The notes under the pieces: generated by a model
The model's database searches: none
What the model saw: only the letters and a program-made list of their open reading frames with translations
What the model was told of the DNA's origin: nothing
Origin: an uncultured Helicobacter sp.
GTDB lineage: Bacteria > Campylobacterota > Campylobacteria > Campylobacterales > Helicobacteraceae
DNA length: 36,637 nucleotides
Reading direction: 5' to 3'
NCBI GenBank assembly: GCA_949299115.1
Contig: CASFZH010000022.1
Span: 1 to 36,637, forward strand
Program-made: the position numbers and the translations under genes
Part shown: piece after piece, positions 34,371-36,637 of the stretch
How the letters are laid out: every line of letters begins with the position of its first letter
Numbering within the stretch: position 1 is the first letter of the stretch

Positions 34371-36039
34371 TAATATCCCCTATTACACTGCCTGCGTTGT
34401 AACCCAATATGCCAAAAACTATGGCACAACCCAAACTCGTAAAAACAACACCAGGACCCGTTTCTAAACCAAAAGCTAATCCAACGCCAAATCCTATCCT
34501 AACTCCAGCGATTGCACCTCCCCAACCACCAACTTGTCGTGCAGCTTCCGCTATAAGAGGCTTAGGGCTATGTTGTTTAATAGATTTTTCTGTTGCTTGC
34601 TCCAAATCATAAATTGTCATAAAAATTCCAACCACTTGAATATATTTTCCTGTCGTTTCTAAATTTCTTATTAGATTCATCTTGCTTTCGGATACAATAG
34701 CATGTTTTGGAATAGTTTGCTTAGGTTCAAGCAATACCTCTTTATCTTGAATAACTATATTTTTAAATCTTTCTTTTTCAGATTCTGATAAGCTCTCTGT
34801 CGCATTCAAAATCTTTATAATATCATCAGTAGAATATATTTTTATATTTAATTTCATCAGCTCATTTTTATCAATAAAGATTAAATTTCCTCTATAATTT
34901 TGTGCACCTTGTTGTAATTCAGAAACAGATACAAAGCGTGATGTATGCTTGACTTTTTCAATAACATGTTCGCTTACGCTATTTTGTGCCTTAAAATCAG
35001 TAGGCACAAGTCCATATTTATCTGGATACATTTGTTGTAAAATATCAATATTTGATAAACCCAAAGGCTTAAAGACTTTTTCTGCTTCGCCAAAAACCTT
35101 ATATACCTTTCTTGTGTAATATCTGTTTGTATCCATCTCATTAACAACCACATAAATACTAGGGTTATTGATAGATGCGATGTCATTAGTATTAAGCCTA
35201 TTCTCATACTCCACCACCAATTTAACAATGCACTTTTTCTCTCTTTTAACATATATGCTATCATAGATATGTGTAGCTTTGAGTGTAGCAAGCTCATTAA
35301 AAAATGATGTGTCATTTTTGGCTAAGTCTATTCCTCCAGCATTGCCATATTTATCGCCTCCGTGTAGGTAAAAATTTTCTCGTTGCGTGGCAGATTCTCT
35401 TGTATTAGTGCAGTCTTTGTCTGTGTAGATTCTAGTATTTTTGCCAAACTTATTTTCACTAAACACGCTCCAACTATCTTGTATGTCATTTATATCTATA
35501 TAGTATGTCCCCTCTGGCATTGCTCCTTTGTCTTTTTCTCTTTGCCACTCTGTATCTAGGCAGAAATATAGTATTTCATCAGAAAATAATCCTTTGTTGG
35601 TATGTGTTACAAAGCTCGTATAGTTATACTCTTGTTGCAAATTTTGTGCTTCTTGTGGGCTTAATGCCTTACCGCTATATGCTGTATAAGTTTTTAGAAT
35701 CTTATCTTTACCAGCCATTATAGACAAACTCTCTCCATTGAAAAAAAGCCAAAGCTTCCCTCTAAATCGTAACTCCAAAGGCTTCTCTCGTCTTTTCATG
35801 GAATTTAGAATGATTACTCTATCAGAGATTGGATACTCTTGGTGGTCTTTGTGTATGAGTTTTGCTCTAAAGGGTTTTAGATGTTGTGTAGATTCTATCT
35901 CAAAGGAAGCTATGCCTTGAGAATCTGTCTTAGGGTTTTGTCCTAGATTGCTATTTTCTAGTTGTATTTCTGCATTGGGTATGGGTGTAGTAGCATCACT
36001 TTGCAAGGCTTTTATTTCAAAAGATATTGTTTCACTCAT
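34360..36039 (-). CDS. Putative T6SS effector: TTR-like domain, L,D-transpeptidase-like core, glycine-zipper tail
   Basis: A 559-aa protein. Residues 3-80 form a transthyretin/Ig-like domain (FEIKALQSDATTPIPNAEIQ, DSQGIASFEIE). KLWLFFNGESLSIMAG (95-110) and FCLDTEWQ (159-166) match the second domain of the protease effector. From PEGTYYI (175-181) to LHGGDKYGNAGGIDL (225-239) the sequence follows the DUF2778/L,D-transpeptidase pattern, with H226 in place, but the usual S-x-G-C-I motif reads N-A-G-G-I: the catalytic Cys is G236. A central helical region (260-490) follows, then a Gly-rich hydrophobic C-terminus (503-555, GGWGGAIAGVRIGFGVGLAF and more) able to insert in a membrane. The core may be inactive or use another chemistry, with the tail as the toxic part. 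A family A gene is coupled downstream. Confidence 0.7.
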   Translation of the reverse strand: MSETISFEIKALQSDATTPIPNAEIQLENSNLGQNPKTDSQGIASFEIESTQHLKPFRAKLIHKDHQEYPISDRVIILNSMKRREKPLELRFRGKLWLFFNGESLSIMAGKDKILKTYTAYSGKALSPQEAQNLQQEYNYTSFVTHTNKGLFSDEILYFCLDTEWQREKDKGAMPEGTYYIDINDIQDSWSVFSENKFGKNTRIYTDKDCTNTRESATQRENFYLHGGDKYGNAGGIDLAKNDTSFFNELATLKATHIYDSIYVKREKKCIVKLVVEYENRLNTNDIASINNPSIYVVVNEMDTNRYYTRKVYKVFGEAEKVFKPLGLSNIDILQQMYPDKYGLVPTDFKAQNSVSEHVIEKVKHTSRFVSVSELQQGAQNYRGNLIFIDKNELMKLNIKIYSTDDIIKILNATESLSESEKERFKNIVIQDKEVLLEPKQTIPKHAIVSESKMNLIRNLETTGKYIQVVGIFMTIYDLEQATEKSIKQHSPKPLIAEAARQVGGWGGAIAGVRIGFGVGLAFGLETGPGVVFTSLGCAIVFGILGYNAGSVIGDIIEK

Positions 36040-36341
36040 TATATATTTCTCTTTGTGATAATTTTGGTATTATTATTCATTGACTACATTTCCTTTGTAT
36101 TGTATTTACATTGGCGTTTAAATATTGTAGTAATGATTTTACAATTAAAGTTATCTCTTTTTGCTTTATTGCTCATTTTGTATCCTTTATTTTGATACTT
36201 TTATATATTCATTAAATCACTCACTCTTTAGGCATTCTAACTTTAGTGTATTAATCTCACTCACTTTTGATTCCTTTAATAGTATTCTCTCTGTATTGTT
36301 TCCTACTCACTCTTACTTCCTTGGGTATTCTTTTCTTTTCT
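36040..36341 (-). other. Spacer between VgrG tail 1 and effector
   Basis: About 300 AT-rich bases. The part next to the tail repeats CCTACTCACTCTTA-type words also found beside tail 2 (around 32020), so the similarity extends past the coding end. It holds the small frame at 36084-36176 and the ribosome-binding site of the effector. Confidence 0.45.
36084..36176 (-). CDS. Small ORF between VgrG tail 1 and the effector
   Basis: A 30-aa frame, MSNKAKRDNFNCKIITTIFK onward, with AAAGGA seven bases ahead of the ATG. It is basic and has two Cys. It lies in the same slot as the 26-aa frame at 31907-31987. Function unknown; it may not be a gene. Confidence 0.25.
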   Translation of the reverse strand: MSNKAKRDNFNCKIITTIFKRQCKYNTKEM

Positions 36342-36596
36342 CTACTCACTTTTAACCTCCCCGCCTTTGACTATCAGTCTTTTAGAATCTATGACAACTT
36401 CCACACCTCCTGCCTTTATTATAACAGAATCTGAAGTAGCAGTTATGGTAGTATCGCCTACTTGGTGGGTTATTTGGTTACCAGATTCTACATTATAATT
36501 TGTTGTTATTTCTACATTAGACAGAGCAGTATAACACTTCATCTTAGATTCCACACTCTCCATATAATGCCTCATCGCCAAAGTATCGCTTCTCAT
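36342..36596 (-). pseudogene. VgrG C-terminal tail, copy 1 (shortest)
   Basis: The frame ends VEVVIDSKRLIVKGGEVKSE, nearly the same as the other two tails. VgrG-like sequence begins near 36540 (VEITTNYNVESGNQITHQVG), so only about 65 codons remain. The part of the open frame above that (36545-36596) reads a different frame of an overlapping gene and is probably not VgrG. It marks the start of cassette 1. Confidence 0.68.
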
Positions 36597-36636
36597 TTTT
36601 GCCCTTTAGCACAGCATAACCTCCCTCGTTTAGCTC
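36544..36636 (-). CDS. 3' end of a gene entering from the right
   Basis: A 30-codon open frame runs in from the window edge, ELNEGGYAVLKGKNEKRYFG on to GECGI and a TAA at 36544. It ends exactly where VgrG-like sequence of tail 1 begins, as the family B gene does at tail 2. It is probably the last gene of a further cassette, but too short to identify. Confidence 0.4.
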   Translation of the reverse strand, partial: ELNEGGYAVLKGKNEKRYFGDEALYGECGI

Positions 36637-36637
36637 A

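Noticed and set aside
34409-34612. 67-codon Pro/Ala-rich plus-strand frame
   Set aside because: Antisense of the glycine-zipper end of the 559-aa effector.
34974-35315. 113-codon minus-strand frame
   Set aside because: Alternative frame inside the 559-aa effector; the main frame has continuous domain similarity.
36161-36355. 64-codon plus-strand frame near the right end
   Set aside because: Low-complexity Phe/Ser/Leu content opposite the tail and spacer; no support.

Overview
The window is AT-rich DNA from an epsilonproteobacterium, most likely an enterohepatic Helicobacter. Support comes from the tRNA cluster (Asp, Val, Glu, Lys on one strand), a Cys-rich Sel1-repeat protein of the Helicobacter type, a DUF1561 protein, mononucleotide tracts typical of phase variation, and the pervasive AGATTCT/AGAATCT word use of this genus. 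I cannot name the species from sequence alone. No rRNA, CRISPR array or intact insertion sequence was seen.

Region 1 (1-6800) is loosely packed. It holds a secreted DUF1561 protein (the Leptospira 'virulence-modifying' family) with a hairpin just before its ribosome-binding site, a flavodoxin-fold quinone reductase, and a periplasmic LpoB-like/Sel1-repeat fusion. These are separated by long non-coding stretches with gene relics. Region 2 (6796-16030) is ordinary chromosome: a DASS anion transporter, Mrp, HemD, an RDD membrane protein, four tRNAs, a coiled-coil lipoprotein, a MORN-repeat protein, a YihY/BrkB membrane protein, a pilin-like protein and a zinc alcohol dehydrogenase. Region 3 (16031-20326) is mostly decayed DNA, including a possible transposase relic. 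It also holds a two-gene unit, an unknown 260-aa protein plus a methyltransferase, behind a promoter whose -35/-10 spacer contains a run of 13 A.

Region 4 (20327-36637, all minus strand, read from high to low coordinates) is the most unusual part. Three cassettes lie in tandem. Each begins with a 5'-truncated copy of a VgrG C-terminal tail, all three ending in the same residues (GGEVKSE), followed by a large putative type VI secretion effector and a run of small, mostly membrane, putative immunity genes. Cassette 1: an L,D-transpeptidase-like effector lacking the expected Cys, then three immunity candidates. Cassette 2: a papain-like protease effector, a lipoprotein, and an interleaved array of small genes and repeated 3' gene fragments. 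Cassette 3: an LprI-like lysozyme inhibitor, a pesticin-like lysozyme that appears to be a ~1,000-aa effector broken at an A7 tract, membrane proteins, and decayed copies of cassette-1 immunity genes. No VgrG N-terminus or T6SS structural gene is present, so I infer a store of VgrG tails with cargo that could recombine onto a full-length vgrG elsewhere. One tail carries a run of 12 G, a classical phase-variation tract.
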